Shown here: positions 26,374 to 35,568 of the stretch, piece by piece
Numbering within the stretch: position 1 is the stretch's first letter
Layout of the letters: every line of letters starts with the position of its first letter
Assembly (NCBI GenBank): GCA_029233925.1
Contig: JARGOX010000007.1
Coordinates: forward strand, 1-64,000
Direction: 5' to 3'
From: Rhizobiaceae bacterium
GTDB taxonomy: Bacteria; Pseudomonadota; Alphaproteobacteria; Rhizobiales; Rhizobiaceae
DNA: 64,000 bases
Program-made: the position numbers and the translations under genes
The notes under the pieces: model-generated
Database searches by the model: none
Told to the model about the DNA's origin: nothing
The model's input: only the letters and a program-made list of their open reading frames with translations

Positions 26374-26787
26374 TCAACTGGTCGCGGAGGTGTCGGCCAT
26401 ATTGTCATAAATCCAGTTCCAAGCGTCTGCCTCCTCATCTAGTTCGAAATGGCGAATATCAACCCGGAACAATGGATTGAAGAACTTTATGGCCGTCGCG
26501 ATCCAGGCGGGGCCGCCGACCAGAGCATAGCGCCGTAGGTGTTTGATTGCGTGCAGTTTCCCCAGATAAGTTGTCTGCGAGAACAGGGCATTCCAGTCAA
26601 AACCGTCATATCTGCCCATGCGGACCAGAAGATCGATCCGACCGTATTTCTCGTAACCTTCATCAAGTGTTTTATAGATCTCGTCAATCTCCGGCATGGA
26701 AACGTGGCCATCAATCTCAAAGGCATAAACGTCGTCGCGTTTGGTTTCAATCCTTGCAAAGGCCGGATGTCTCAACTTGCCTGTCAT
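26374..26787 (-). CDS. SpoIIAA-like STAS-fold protein
   Basis: The protein has 137 residues. VYAFEIDGHVSMPEIDEIYKTLDEGYEKYGRIDLLVRMGRY, given in parts, and WIATAIKFFNPLFRVDIRHFELDEEADAWNWI match SpoIIAA-like (DUF3478-type) proteins. They have a STAS-like fold and an unknown role. The start at 26787 is preferred to the longer frame to 27027, which overlaps pdxJ. It is convergent with the helicase gene and divergent from pdxJ. Confidence 0.8.
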   Translation of the reverse strand: MTGKLRHPAFARIETKRDDVYAFEIDGHVSMPEIDEIYKTLDEGYEKYGRIDLLVRMGRYDGFDWNALFSQTTYLGKLHAIKHLRRYALVGGPAWIATAIKFFNPLFRVDIRHFELDEEADAWNWIYDNMADTSATS

Positions 26788-26929
26788 GACGAATCTCCAA
26801 AGTTTCTTGATCTCCCTGTCATATGTAGGTACGCCTTTTTGCTGTTGCAATTTTTCAGGCTGGCCGGAAATGTGCTGATGTCCGGTTGGCGCCAGGTGCA
26901 ACCCGTTCATTGATTGGAAAGCTGCTGCT

Positions 26930-27688
26930 ATGTCGGACACTGTCCCAACCAAATTGTCTGTCAACCTCAATGCCATTGCCCTGTTGCGCAATCGCCGTGA
27001 TCTGCCATGGCCCAGTGTCACCGGCATTGGTCAACAGGCCTTGGCGGCCGGTGCGCATGGCTTGACGGTGCATCCCCGCCCGGATGAACGCCACATCCGG
27101 TTTTCCGATTTGCCGGAAATACGCGCCCTGATGGATGATGGCTTTCCCGATGCGGAGTTCAACATTGAAGGCTATCCGAGCGAGGCTTTTTTGCAATTGG
27201 TTGAACGCATGCAGCCCGAGCAGGCAACGCTGGTGCCGGACGATCCCAGGCAGGCGACCTCGGACCATGGCTGGGATTTTCACCGCGATGGCGCCTTGCT
27301 GAAACCAATTGTTGCACGGCTGAAAAATCAGGGCATGCGTGTGGCCCTGTTTGCGGATGCCAATGCAGAGCACATGCAACTTGCAGCCCACACCGGTGCA
27401 GACCGCGTCGAGCTCTATACCGGTCCCTATGGTGGTTCCTTTGACAATCCATCCAGGCAGGCTGCCGCGCTCGAACTTCTGGGCAGCGCCGGGGATGCAG
27501 CAAGGGCTCTTGGACTGGAAATCAATGCCGGCCATGACCTGACGCTGGACAATCTGACTGCGCTGAAAAAGCGTCTTCCCTTTCTGCGTGAAGTCTCGAT
27601 TGGTCATGGCCTGACCGCCGATGCGCTGCAATTCGGCATGGCTGAAACCGTCAAACGCTATCTGCGTGTCTGTGGTCATGACGTTTGA
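26930..27688 (+). CDS. pdxJ: Pyridoxine 5'-phosphate synthase
   Basis: The protein has 252 residues. It condenses 1-deoxy-D-xylulose 5-phosphate with 3-amino-2-oxopropyl phosphate, the closing step of vitamin B6 ring formation. Family segments: [59 protein letters not shown], and [15 protein letters not shown] near the end. It stands upstream of the TetR-ilvC pair but about 135 bases separate them, so it is probably a separate unit. Confidence 0.95.
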   Translation: MSDTVPTKLSVNLNAIALLRNRRDLPWPSVTGIGQQALAAGAHGLTVHPRPDERHIRFSDLPEIRALMDDGFPDAEFNIEGYPSEAFLQLVERMQPEQATLVPDDPRQATSDHGWDFHRDGALLKPIVARLKNQGMRVALFADANAEHMQLAAHTGADRVELYTGPYGGSFDNPSRQAAALELLGSAGDAARALGLEINAGHDLTLDNLTALKKRLPFLREVSIGHGLTADALQFGMAETVKRYLRVCGHDV

Positions 27689-27789
27689 GCCGATTTGATG
27701 CCTCGATAAACGCCAGACATGCTCTCGGGGGCTCAGCCTGAATTAATCGCTTGACCCTTTGACAGGATTACCATAGATGTCGCCGAACC

Positions 27790-27803
27790 GTACCGTACGG
27801 TAC
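27790..27803 (+). promoter_or_regulatory. Perfect 14-bp palindrome, probable TetR operator
   Basis: GTACCGTACGGTAC reads the same on both strands. It lies 21 bases before the TetR start codon, where an autoregulatory operator would sit. No second copy was found directly before ilvC. Confidence 0.65.
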
Positions 27804-27824
27804 TATGAGGAGGCAAAGCGATAA

Positions 27825-28502
27825 TTGGCACAGGCAGCGGCAATGGATGGTGGTGCAGAGGTTTTCGAGGTTTTTACGCCTCGCCAGAATGCTGTGCTGG
27901 AATCGGCCCTCCGTCTGCTGGTTGAGGGGGGTGACCGAGCCTTGACGACGGCTGGCATTGCCAGAGCGGCCAATTGTTCGAAGGAAAGCCTTTACAAATG
28001 GTTCGGCGACCGCGACGGGGTTCTGGCCGCAGTCGTTGGCTATCAGGCAAGCAAGGTCAGGGTTCTGGGGCCCGGCGAGATGCCGGGATCATTGTCCAGC
28101 TTTCGCGATCATTTGACCCGTTTTGCCGACGACCTTCTTGCTGTTCTGTCAGGAGAGGCCTCTCTTGCCCTCAATCGGCTGGCGATCGGTCAGGCAAGCC
28201 GGGCCGATGCGAAGCTGGGGCATCTGGTTCTGGAGCGCGGCAGGCGGATGATTGAGCTGCGAGCCGGCGCTTTGCTGGAGACGGGACGCAGACGGGGCTT
28301 TCTTGCCTATGATGACGCGGACGAAGCCTATCGTGCGCTCTACGGGCTTGTCATTGGCGATTTTCATGTGCGGCAGTTGCTGGGCGATAAGCTCAGTTCT
28401 CAGGAAAAAGACTTCAAGGCTAGCGCCCGTGTGGCGATCGGGCAGTTCTTCAAACTATACGGAACGGGCGCGACAGCGCATTCAACAAATGCCCGTTCCT
28501 GA
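27825..28502 (+). CDS. TetR-family transcriptional regulator
   Basis: The protein has 225 residues from a TTG at 27825; AGGAGG lies upstream at 27808-27813, somewhat far from the start. An ATG at 27843 is the alternative. The HTH is at about residues 20-70, with ALTTAGIARAANCSKESLYKWFGDRDGVLAAVV, split here, as in TetR proteins. The C-terminal domain is not recognised. It lies 42 bases before ilvC on the same strand, so it may control ilvC as well as itself. Confidence 0.88.
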   Translation: MAQAAAMDGGAEVFEVFTPRQNAVLESALRLLVEGGDRALTTAGIARAANCSKESLYKWFGDRDGVLAAVVGYQASKVRVLGPGEMPGSLSSFRDHLTRFADDLLAVLSGEASLALNRLAIGQASRADAKLGHLVLERGRRMIELRAGALLETGRRRGFLAYDDADEAYRALYGLVIGDFHVRQLLGDKLSSQEKDFKASARVAIGQFFKLYGTGATAHSTNARS

Positions 28503-29564
<1,062 letters not shown>

Positions 29565-29612
29565 ATCGGGTTGTGAAAATTATCCGGTCAACATTCTCAA
29601 TGTGAAAACACC

Positions 29613-29640
29613 TCAAGCCGCAATCATTGTTGCGGCTTGA
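29613..29640 (+). terminator. Terminator-like hairpin after ilvC
   Basis: TCAAGCCGCAA (29613-29623) pairs perfectly with TTGCGGCTTGA (29630-29640) around a six-base loop. No T run follows on the plus strand, so termination may be weak or dependent on other factors. The opposing BA14K gene ends 40 bases further on. Confidence 0.6.
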
Positions 29641-29679
29641 ACCTACCCCCGGAACCCGTGTGGAAAGCGATTGCTGCCG

Positions 29680-30135
29680 TCAGTAGGGCGAACGGCACTG
29701 CTTGCGCCGACCGTGATAGGGTTGAAACGTGTTGTCATAGGCTCTGTAGGAACGGTATCTGGCGTCACACCAGGCATAATGGGCGCGCGTCCAGCCCGCC
29801 TGATAGCGCGGAGCCGGTGCGTAGTAGCGCCGCGGTCGCGGTGCATAATAGACAGGCGGGGGTCGTCTGTAATACCGCGGATGGGCCGTATTGGGATAGT
29901 AGCCGGGTCTGCGATTGTAACGGCCATTGCAGTAGCCATTGTAACATTCAAAGTATCGCGGCCGCCTGTTTTGCGAAATGATACCGCCCAAAATCAGGCC
30001 CGTTGCAATGCCTGCAGCAAAATTTGCCCCGTTGTTCGACCGATGTCTTTTGCCTGCCTCTGCACTTGTGACCGTTGCGGCAACGAGAACCAGGCCGACG
30101 ATTGCCAAAGTCAAATTCCTCAATAATCCGGACAT
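29680..30135 (-). CDS. BA14K-family exported protein
   Basis: The protein has 151 residues. A signal peptide (about residues 8-27, ending ATVTSAEA) leads to a Gly-rich segment ([14 protein letters not shown]), then a Tyr/Pro/Arg-rich region ([18 protein letters not shown]). The C-terminal part ends [29 protein letters not shown], given in parts; CxxRYRSYdxxxxTfqpyhGpR.qC is the BA14K lectin-like motif known from Brucella. It is probably a cell-surface or periplasmic protein. It is convergent with ilvC. Confidence 0.88.
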   Translation of the reverse strand: MSGLLRNLTLAIVGLVLVAATVTSAEAGKRHRSNNGANFAAGIATGLILGGIISQNRRPRYFECYNGYCNGRYNRRPGYYPNTAHPRYYRRPPPVYYAPRPRRYYAPAPRYQAGWTRAHYAWCDARYRSYRAYDNTFQPYHGRRKQCRSPY

Positions 30136-30366
30136 CTCTGCCTCCCGGCTGTGAACATCAAGCGTTAACTATTTGCCAAAAGCCGCGATATGGCAAGTAT
30201 TGACACGCATCTGGCTGATCACATTATATTATTGGCCGCTGAACAATTTTAAAAGATTGTTTTATATCAATATATTGCGTCGCAAACTCCTCTTCTGTGG
30301 CGGCTGGCGTGACAAGTGGAGCCGCAGGGACTAAACAAGACCAACCGTGTTGGTCAGGAGAGTTTT
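30136..30366. other. Intergenic region between BA14K and endonuclease/phosphatase genes
   Basis: About 230 bases, AT-rich in 30220-30290. It separates two divergent genes and should carry both promoters, but I see no confident -35/-10 pair and no hairpin. Confidence 0.4.
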
Positions 30367-31476
30367 ATGTCACTGCGCATAGCCACCTTCAATGTTGAAA
30401 ACCTGATGAACCGGTTTGATTTTTCCGGCTATCGCAACGAGTTGAGGCAGGACAGGGCATTAAAGCTCTACGACATCAAGACGGAAGCCCAATACCGCCA
30501 GCTTGAACTGGCGCGTGCCATTTCTCAAACGGATGATTCCCGGCAGATGACGGCTTTGGCCATTGCGCAGGCCGATGCCGATATAATGTGCATGCAGGAG
30601 GTTGACAATCTGGACGCCCTCCACGCGTTTGAATACGGCTATCTGTTCAAGATGATAGGCCGGGGATATATCCGCAAATACATGATCGAGGCCAATGACT
30701 CGCGCGGTATCGACGTGGCCATCATGATGCGTGAGGAAACCCGAGATGGCCAGAAAATCGAATTCCAGCGCATGGAAAGCCACGCCTATCTGACCTATGC
30801 GGATCTTGATCTGTATGATGAAGACATAGCCAGGACAAATCAGCCGGGCGACAAGATATTCCGGCGTGATTGCCTGGAGGTGGATGTCAAGGTTGGCGGG
30901 CGATCGCTGACAATCTATCTGACCCATTTCAAATCCATGGGGTCGGCGAGAGATGGTGTGGAAGGGCGGATTGTTACCATGCCCGTTCGCGCTGCCGAGG
31001 CCAAAGCAGTTCGCCACATAATTGAAAAACGATTTGGCAGGGACAGCGCGGCTTCCAAACGTTGGGTGATTTGCGGCGATATGAACGACTACCAGGAAAG
31101 GGTGCTGATCACCGGCGATTACGCCAATGGCTTTGAATTCGAACCGGTCAGCGAAAAGATAAGCGCTCTTGACGTTCTGACAAATGATAGTTTTTCTGAA
31201 AATGTCGTGCGCCGCCGGGCGGCACTGGACCGCTGGACATTGTATCACACACGCGGGCCACAGGAGCGGCATCTGTGCCAGCTCGACTATCTGCTGCTGT
31301 CACCGTCGCTGGCCAGCCATAACGCAAAAAAACTGCCGGACATCGTCCGCGCCGGTCAGCCCTACAGGACAATATTTCCCCCAGGGATGGAAGTTGACCG
31401 CTATCCCCGCACGGGTTGGGACCGGCCCAAGGCGTCGGATCACTGTCCGGTTGCCATAAGCCTGGACTTGCTCTGA
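30367..31476 (+). CDS. Endonuclease/exonuclease/phosphatase-family protein
   Basis: The protein has 369 residues. The EEP fold is seen from LRIATFNVENLMNRFDF (Asn), IMCMQEVDNLDAL (metal-binding Glu), TIYLTHFKSMG, WVICGDMNDYQ and RPKASDHCPVAISLDL (Asp-His pair). It cannot be placed as nuclease or lipid/sugar phosphatase from sequence. The start at 30367 (MSLRIATFN) is preferred because CAGGAGAG precedes it; an in-frame upstream codon at 30316 adds 17 residues. There is no signal peptide. It is convergent with the PAP2 gene. Confidence 0.87.
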   Translation: MSLRIATFNVENLMNRFDFSGYRNELRQDRALKLYDIKTEAQYRQLELARAISQTDDSRQMTALAIAQADADIMCMQEVDNLDALHAFEYGYLFKMIGRGYIRKYMIEANDSRGIDVAIMMREETRDGQKIEFQRMESHAYLTYADLDLYDEDIARTNQPGDKIFRRDCLEVDVKVGGRSLTIYLTHFKSMGSARDGVEGRIVTMPVRAAEAKAVRHIIEKRFGRDSAASKRWVICGDMNDYQERVLITGDYANGFEFEPVSEKISALDVLTNDSFSENVVRRRAALDRWTLYHTRGPQERHLCQLDYLLLSPSLASHNAKKLPDIVRAGQPYRTIFPPGMEVDRYPRTGWDRPKASDHCPVAISLDLL

Positions 31477-31486
31477 AAGCCCTGTC

Positions 31487-32311
31487 TCACAGTTTTTCGG
31501 AAATGCCGTATTTTGCAATGTCACTGGTCGGATCCACCGGCGTGGTGGGGTTTCGTGCGGGCCGCCGTCTGGCTGCTTTCAGCATGGCAAGCATGTCAGG
31601 CAGCACCATTGACAGGGATATCTTGTGAGCGAATTTGTGGATGCCAAAGGCAAAGAACAGCACGATGGCAATCAGCGCCATGAAATCGGCAGCAAACAGA
31701 ATATCGCTGAGAAAGTGCCTTCCCTTGGCAATGCGCAGGAATGAAGTGAGTGTTGAAACGAACAAGGCGCCGCTGACCAGCGCAATCCTTCCGCTTTTAC
31801 CAAGCCCCGGCAGAAACACCAGACAAATGACCAGCGCGCCAGCCATGATGCTGCTTGCCTCGCCGGACACAAAGCTGCAATTGCGCGGGCAGGAATCGGA
31901 CATGGTGAGCGGCGGTGTGAAGGGCCTTTCTCCACCAAATTCCGGGATATTCTGCGGCCTTGCGCGTCCCCAATAGGCTTTCAGCAGAAAATTGACGAAC
32001 AGAGCCGGCCCAAGAATATAGACCGTACACATATAGGCCCAGACGCGGTTGGGGATTTGCGTGGCGGGCTTGAAAACCACGTTCATGGTGAACAGTATGG
32101 CCGCCAGGATCGGGACGGAAAGTGCCAGGATCGAAGCAAATGTGCGCACGCTTTCCAATACGATCCAATTTTTTGGCCAGAAGCGCCCGTTAGCGCGGAA
32201 AAGGTTGGAGAACCAGATGTCCAGCCAGGGGAAAGTTTGAAAAACAAAGGCAAAAAAGACGAATGCGAGCAACGTCGCGATCAGCAGCATATTGCGCGTT
32301 CTGCTCGACAT
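31487..32311 (-). CDS. PAP2-family membrane phosphatase
   Basis: The protein has 274 residues and about six hydrophobic segments. The PAP2 motifs are KAYWGRARP (Lys/Arg), SFVSGEASS (Ser-Gly with His replaced by Glu) and RIAKGRHFLSDILFA (Arg and His). Such enzymes remove phosphate from lipids; some alphaproteobacterial members (LpxE/LpxF) act on lipid A. Standard PAP2 motif 2 is SGH: here SGE is seen, as in some LpxE-type proteins. The start at 32311 follows GGGGGAC; a frame to 32344 adds 11 residues. Confidence 0.85.
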   Translation of the reverse strand: MSSRTRNMLLIATLLAFVFFAFVFQTFPWLDIWFSNLFRANGRFWPKNWIVLESVRTFASILALSVPILAAILFTMNVVFKPATQIPNRVWAYMCTVYILGPALFVNFLLKAYWGRARPQNIPEFGGERPFTPPLTMSDSCPRNCSFVSGEASSIMAGALVICLVFLPGLGKSGRIALVSGALFVSTLTSFLRIAKGRHFLSDILFAADFMALIAIVLFFAFGIHKFAHKISLSMVLPDMLAMLKAARRRPARNPTTPVDPTSDIAKYGISEKL

Positions 32312-32615
32312 ATTGTTTTGTCCCCCGACAGGTCGTTGCACCACTTTTTGGCTGCAATCTGTTTATTGCCTCTTTGTCGCGCAAAATCTATTGGTTTTTA
32401 GCGAAGGTGAATTTCACCTTTGGCAGCGGCGGTGAACCAACGGGCTTTCTGAAGGGGGGTGATGATGCATTTGCCGGATCTTTCATTGGTATCGCGTCGC
32501 GGCATCAAGGTGCAACGTTCTGTTAATCGCCTTCGAGGCACATCAATATTCTTCTGTCCCCTGCACAGGCCCTGTGCGAAGTTGTCCGGGTGGAGCAATG
32601 AAATGGAGTGCCAGG

Positions 32616-33536
32616 ATGTCGCGTCAATATGCCATTTATGACGTTTTTACCGCCGATCGGTTGAGCGGAAACCCGCTGGCTGTGGTTTTTGACGCCGAAG
32701 GCCTTAAAGACGACGTCATGCAGAAGATTGCAGGCGAGTTCAATCTTTCTGAAACGGTGTTCATTCTGCCGCCGACCAAACCTGCGCATGGCGCAAGCTT
32801 GCGCATTTTTACGCCGAGGAGTGAATTGCCTTTTGCAGGCCATCCGACGGTTGGCGCGGCGATCGCGCTGGCCGAGCGCAAGGCCGGGGCAGGTGGCGCG
32901 AATATCGACGTGATGAATGTATTGGAAGAAAAGGTCGGTTCGGTGCGCACGGTCACCAAACTGCAGAAGGGCCAGCCCGGTTTTGCCGAGTTTGACTTGC
33001 CGAGGCTTGCCACCCAGATTGACGCCGATCTCAGCCGGGAGACGATCGCGGCAGCGCTGCAGATAGATGTCCTTGAAATCGGCTTTGAGAACCACCGTAT
33101 TTCCCTGTGGAATGCTGGTGTGCCTTATGTCATGGTGCCTGTTCACGACCTTTCAGCTGCAGCGAAAGTGCGCTGTGACGCATCCCTGTGGGAGCAATTG
33201 GCACCCATTGTCGATGGACAATTGGCTGATGCCTTTGTCTATTGCCGCGATGGTGTCGCCCATGATGCCCAGTTTCATGTGCGCATGTTTGCACCGCACG
33301 CGGGTATTATCGAAGATCCGGCCACGGGATCCGCAGTTGCAGCCTTTTCAGGCGCTATCCATCTTTATGATGACCTGCTGGACGGCCACCATGCCTTCCT
33401 GATTGAACAGGGTGTCGAAATGGGCAGGCCATCGCGAATCCATCTCCATCTGGAGGTGGAAGACGGCAAGATTGATCAGGCCAGAATAGGTGGACATGCG
33501 GTCAAGCTTGCGGAAGGCACCTTGCTGATCGCCTGA
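32616..33536 (+). CDS. PhzF-family isomerase/epimerase
   Basis: The protein has 306 residues in two DapF-like halves. IYDVFTADRLSGNPLAVVFD and FNLSETVFILPP (the Glu proposed as general acid/base) are followed by FAGHPTVGAAIAL and, in the second half, EDPATGSAVAAFSG. PhzF proteins isomerise various acids; no phenazine genes are here, so substrate is unknown. The start at 32616 (MSRQYAIYD) gives the usual N terminus; starts at 32574 and 32598 add unrelated residues. It is 96 bases before tRNA-Lys. Confidence 0.9.
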   Translation: MSRQYAIYDVFTADRLSGNPLAVVFDAEGLKDDVMQKIAGEFNLSETVFILPPTKPAHGASLRIFTPRSELPFAGHPTVGAAIALAERKAGAGGANIDVMNVLEEKVGSVRTVTKLQKGQPGFAEFDLPRLATQIDADLSRETIAAALQIDVLEIGFENHRISLWNAGVPYVMVPVHDLSAAAKVRCDASLWEQLAPIVDGQLADAFVYCRDGVAHDAQFHVRMFAPHAGIIEDPATGSAVAAFSGAIHLYDDLLDGHHAFLIEQGVEMGRPSRIHLHLEVEDGKIDQARIGGHAVKLAEGTLLIA

Positions 33537-33632
33537 TGCATGGCAAGGCGGTGTCATTGTCATGCAATAGTTCAAAAAGACACTGGACAGGCCGAGCAAT
33601 CGCCGCTATATCCGGCCTTCCTGAAGGATGAT

Positions 33633-33708
<76 letters not shown>

Positions 33709-33979
33709 ATCTTTTCAGGGGCTTAGCGTCTTATGCCTTTCCGGCTCGGTGGCATATGGGTAGCAAAAACGTACTGCCAGCCACCCACAACGCACCCCAC
33801 GCCATCCTTTACACGCTTACGAACGCTTACGATTATCTAGCAGTTTTGCATGCTGTGGTGAGGTCTCATGTTTCTCCCCCATGAAAGCAAATTGCCGCTC
33901 CAGTGTGCTGCGAACTGGTTGTGTTGTTCGTTTGGCGGCGAGGCGCCCCCGACAAGCCGTTGAAGGTAAATCATCCAAA

Positions 33980-34966
33980 TCAAGCATCGAATGTGTTGAA
34001 TACGATCAAGCCGATCGATGTTGACACATGTCCGGATAATTCGAGTCTCAAGTGTGGCGAATTGCAAAATGGCGGTGCGTCAACGACGTAATCGACATTG
34101 CCGTTACCGATGTTCAAATTCAAGGGTGCAACCTGGAACCCGGACTGTTCCAGCCGAACAATCAGGTTTCGCATATCGCGCTCTGTGTAAATGCAACATT
34201 GTTCGTGCTCCATGGTAACGTCTTTTGACGAGAGATTGAACTCCGTTGTGTGGACGGCTACGCCGCCTAGCTTGAGGCATTTTGCCGAATTTTCAATGAA
34301 TATCAAACCGGCTTCCAATGAACCCAGATGTTCGAGCGCGCAAGAGGACCAAACGAAATCATAGGCGCCGAAATGGTCTTGTGGGACCTGATTCATGTCG
34401 ACAATTTCAAAGTCCACCAGGTCCTTGAACGCCGTCTCGTCCACCAACCAATGCGAAGCATGATACAATTGAGCCAAGGATGCCGCGTGCTGCATGGTAT
34501 GGACCCAACCTTTCTGGCGCGCCGATTCTGCGCCAAGGTCTGTTGCGGTTACCTGGCACCCATGTTTCGCGAATACGCCCGGCAGCGGTTCTCGCCCACA
34601 CCCGAAACCAAGACCCTTCTTGCCGGGCTGAAGCAGGCCATTCGTGCGCAGAACTTGCAATATGTAGACAAACTCCCACTGTTTTCTTGAAAACTTTGGA
34701 GGAGTACGCATCAAATTGCACCAGCGTTTATAAGTCTCCGACATGATCTGCGAAGATGTGCACAGCTGGGACACCGGGTCCTCCAGTGACGGTTCATCGA
34801 AATTGCCAAAGCTGATGATCCTGGGATCGGGAGGCGAACGCCTGTTCAACTCAAGCTTTGTGCGCAGCTTCCAATACCAACCGTAGAACTGCCAAACAAA
34901 CGGAATGGCCATCGCTGTTTCGCGCAGTTTCGATTTAAAAGTACGGTTTTCAATATCATCAAACAA
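33980..34966 (-). CDS. SAM-dependent methyltransferase (class I)
   Basis: The protein has 328 residues. The first 120 are not recognised. From about residue 118, GKKGLGFGCGREPLPGVFAKHGCQVTATDL is the SAM-binding site, split here, and DFVWSSCALEHLGSLEAGLIFIENSAKCLKLGGVAVHTTEFN is the post-I region. The family sometimes occurs in polysaccharide or glycan clusters; the substrate is unknown. It is the only gene between tRNA-Lys and the tRNA-like repeat. The ribosome site is not obvious. Confidence 0.8.
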   Translation of the reverse strand: MFDDIENRTFKSKLRETAMAIPFVWQFYGWYWKLRTKLELNRRSPPDPRIISFGNFDEPSLEDPVSQLCTSSQIMSETYKRWCNLMRTPPKFSRKQWEFVYILQVLRTNGLLQPGKKGLGFGCGREPLPGVFAKHGCQVTATDLGAESARQKGWVHTMQHAASLAQLYHASHWLVDETAFKDLVDFEIVDMNQVPQDHFGAYDFVWSSCALEHLGSLEAGLIFIENSAKCLKLGGVAVHTTEFNLSSKDVTMEHEQCCIYTERDMRNLIVRLEQSGFQVAPLNLNIGNGNVDYVVDAPPFCNSPHLRLELSGHVSTSIGLIVFNTFDA

Positions 34967-35080
34967 TTCAGATCAACCGTTTGCAATGTTTCGCCACAGC
35001 CTACAATATTTTTCACAATTGGCGACCATAGATGTAGGGGAGAACGGCGGAATTACAAAGCAGAAACGGATTCGCTCAAT

Positions 35081-35121
35081 ACTCTTGATAAGCGCGGGCA
35101 TGGTTGTAGCCCGTGCTCACC
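35081..35121 (+). repeat. Degraded copy of the tRNA-Lys 3' half
   Basis: ACTCTTGATAAGCG, then GGTTGTAGCCCGTGCTCACC, parallels the anticodon-to-T-arm part of tRNA-Lys at 33663-33703. The last 14 bases are exact; the rest has mismatches and indels. It does not fold as a full tRNA and lacks CCA. Confidence 0.6.
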
Positions 35122-35126
35122 GAAGG

Positions 35127-35237
35127 CCGGTTCGGGAGGCTCTCCGGACGGCGGCGCGCGTCTTGAGCGATACCCCGTATCGCACTCCCCTGCATCTCAT
35201 GGCGACACGCTTCTTGCCGTAAAACCTCCCGAACCGG
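35127..35237. repeat. 111-bp inverted-repeat element
   Basis: CCGGTTCGGGAGG (35127-35139) is the exact reverse complement of CCTCCCGAACCGG (35225-35237). Inside lies a perfect hairpin GCGATAC-CCC-GTATCGC (35167-35183). The interior is GC-rich compared with the AT-rich DNA on either side. It could be a MITE-like or REP-like element or a structured RNA. No target-site duplication was checked. Confidence 0.7.
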
Positions 35238-35568
35238 TCAGCCGGGGCATAATCATCGATCTTTGGTATTGGCAGCCTCCCGCGCTTTGTGGTTTGGTGG
35301 CGGTTTTCCTAAACGCCGCACTTTCGGTTTTTTACTTCTTCACATTGACCGCATTTGATTATCCCAATCATTTGTCTTGCTGATTTGAGCAAGTATGAGC
35401 GAAATGACATTTTGTGCTGAGGGGGGCGTGCGCACCAAGGATCATCCCGTCGGCAAGTCCCGATTTTCTCATGTATAAAAGTTAAAATGACAATATATTT
35501 CTGCGCCAATTTAGATATTCGAAATGTTTAATAGATACGCAGGTATTGAAGAAATAAAGGCCTGCAGA
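35238..35568. other. Intergenic region before the GGDEF/EAL gene
   Basis: About 330 bases. It is increasingly AT-rich towards 35500 and has no open frame with recognisable content. It should contain the GGDEF/EAL promoter, which I could not place. Confidence 0.4.

Noticed and set aside
26855-27679. Minus-strand frame of 274 codons
   Set aside because: It is antisense to pdxJ and has no motif.
30460-31272. Minus-strand frame of 270 codons
   Set aside because: It is antisense to the endonuclease/exonuclease/phosphatase-family gene.
33709-33884. Possible integrase remnant after tRNA-Lys
   Set aside because: The frame reading out of the tRNA has no integrase motif (no R-H-R-Y residues), so no gene is claimed.
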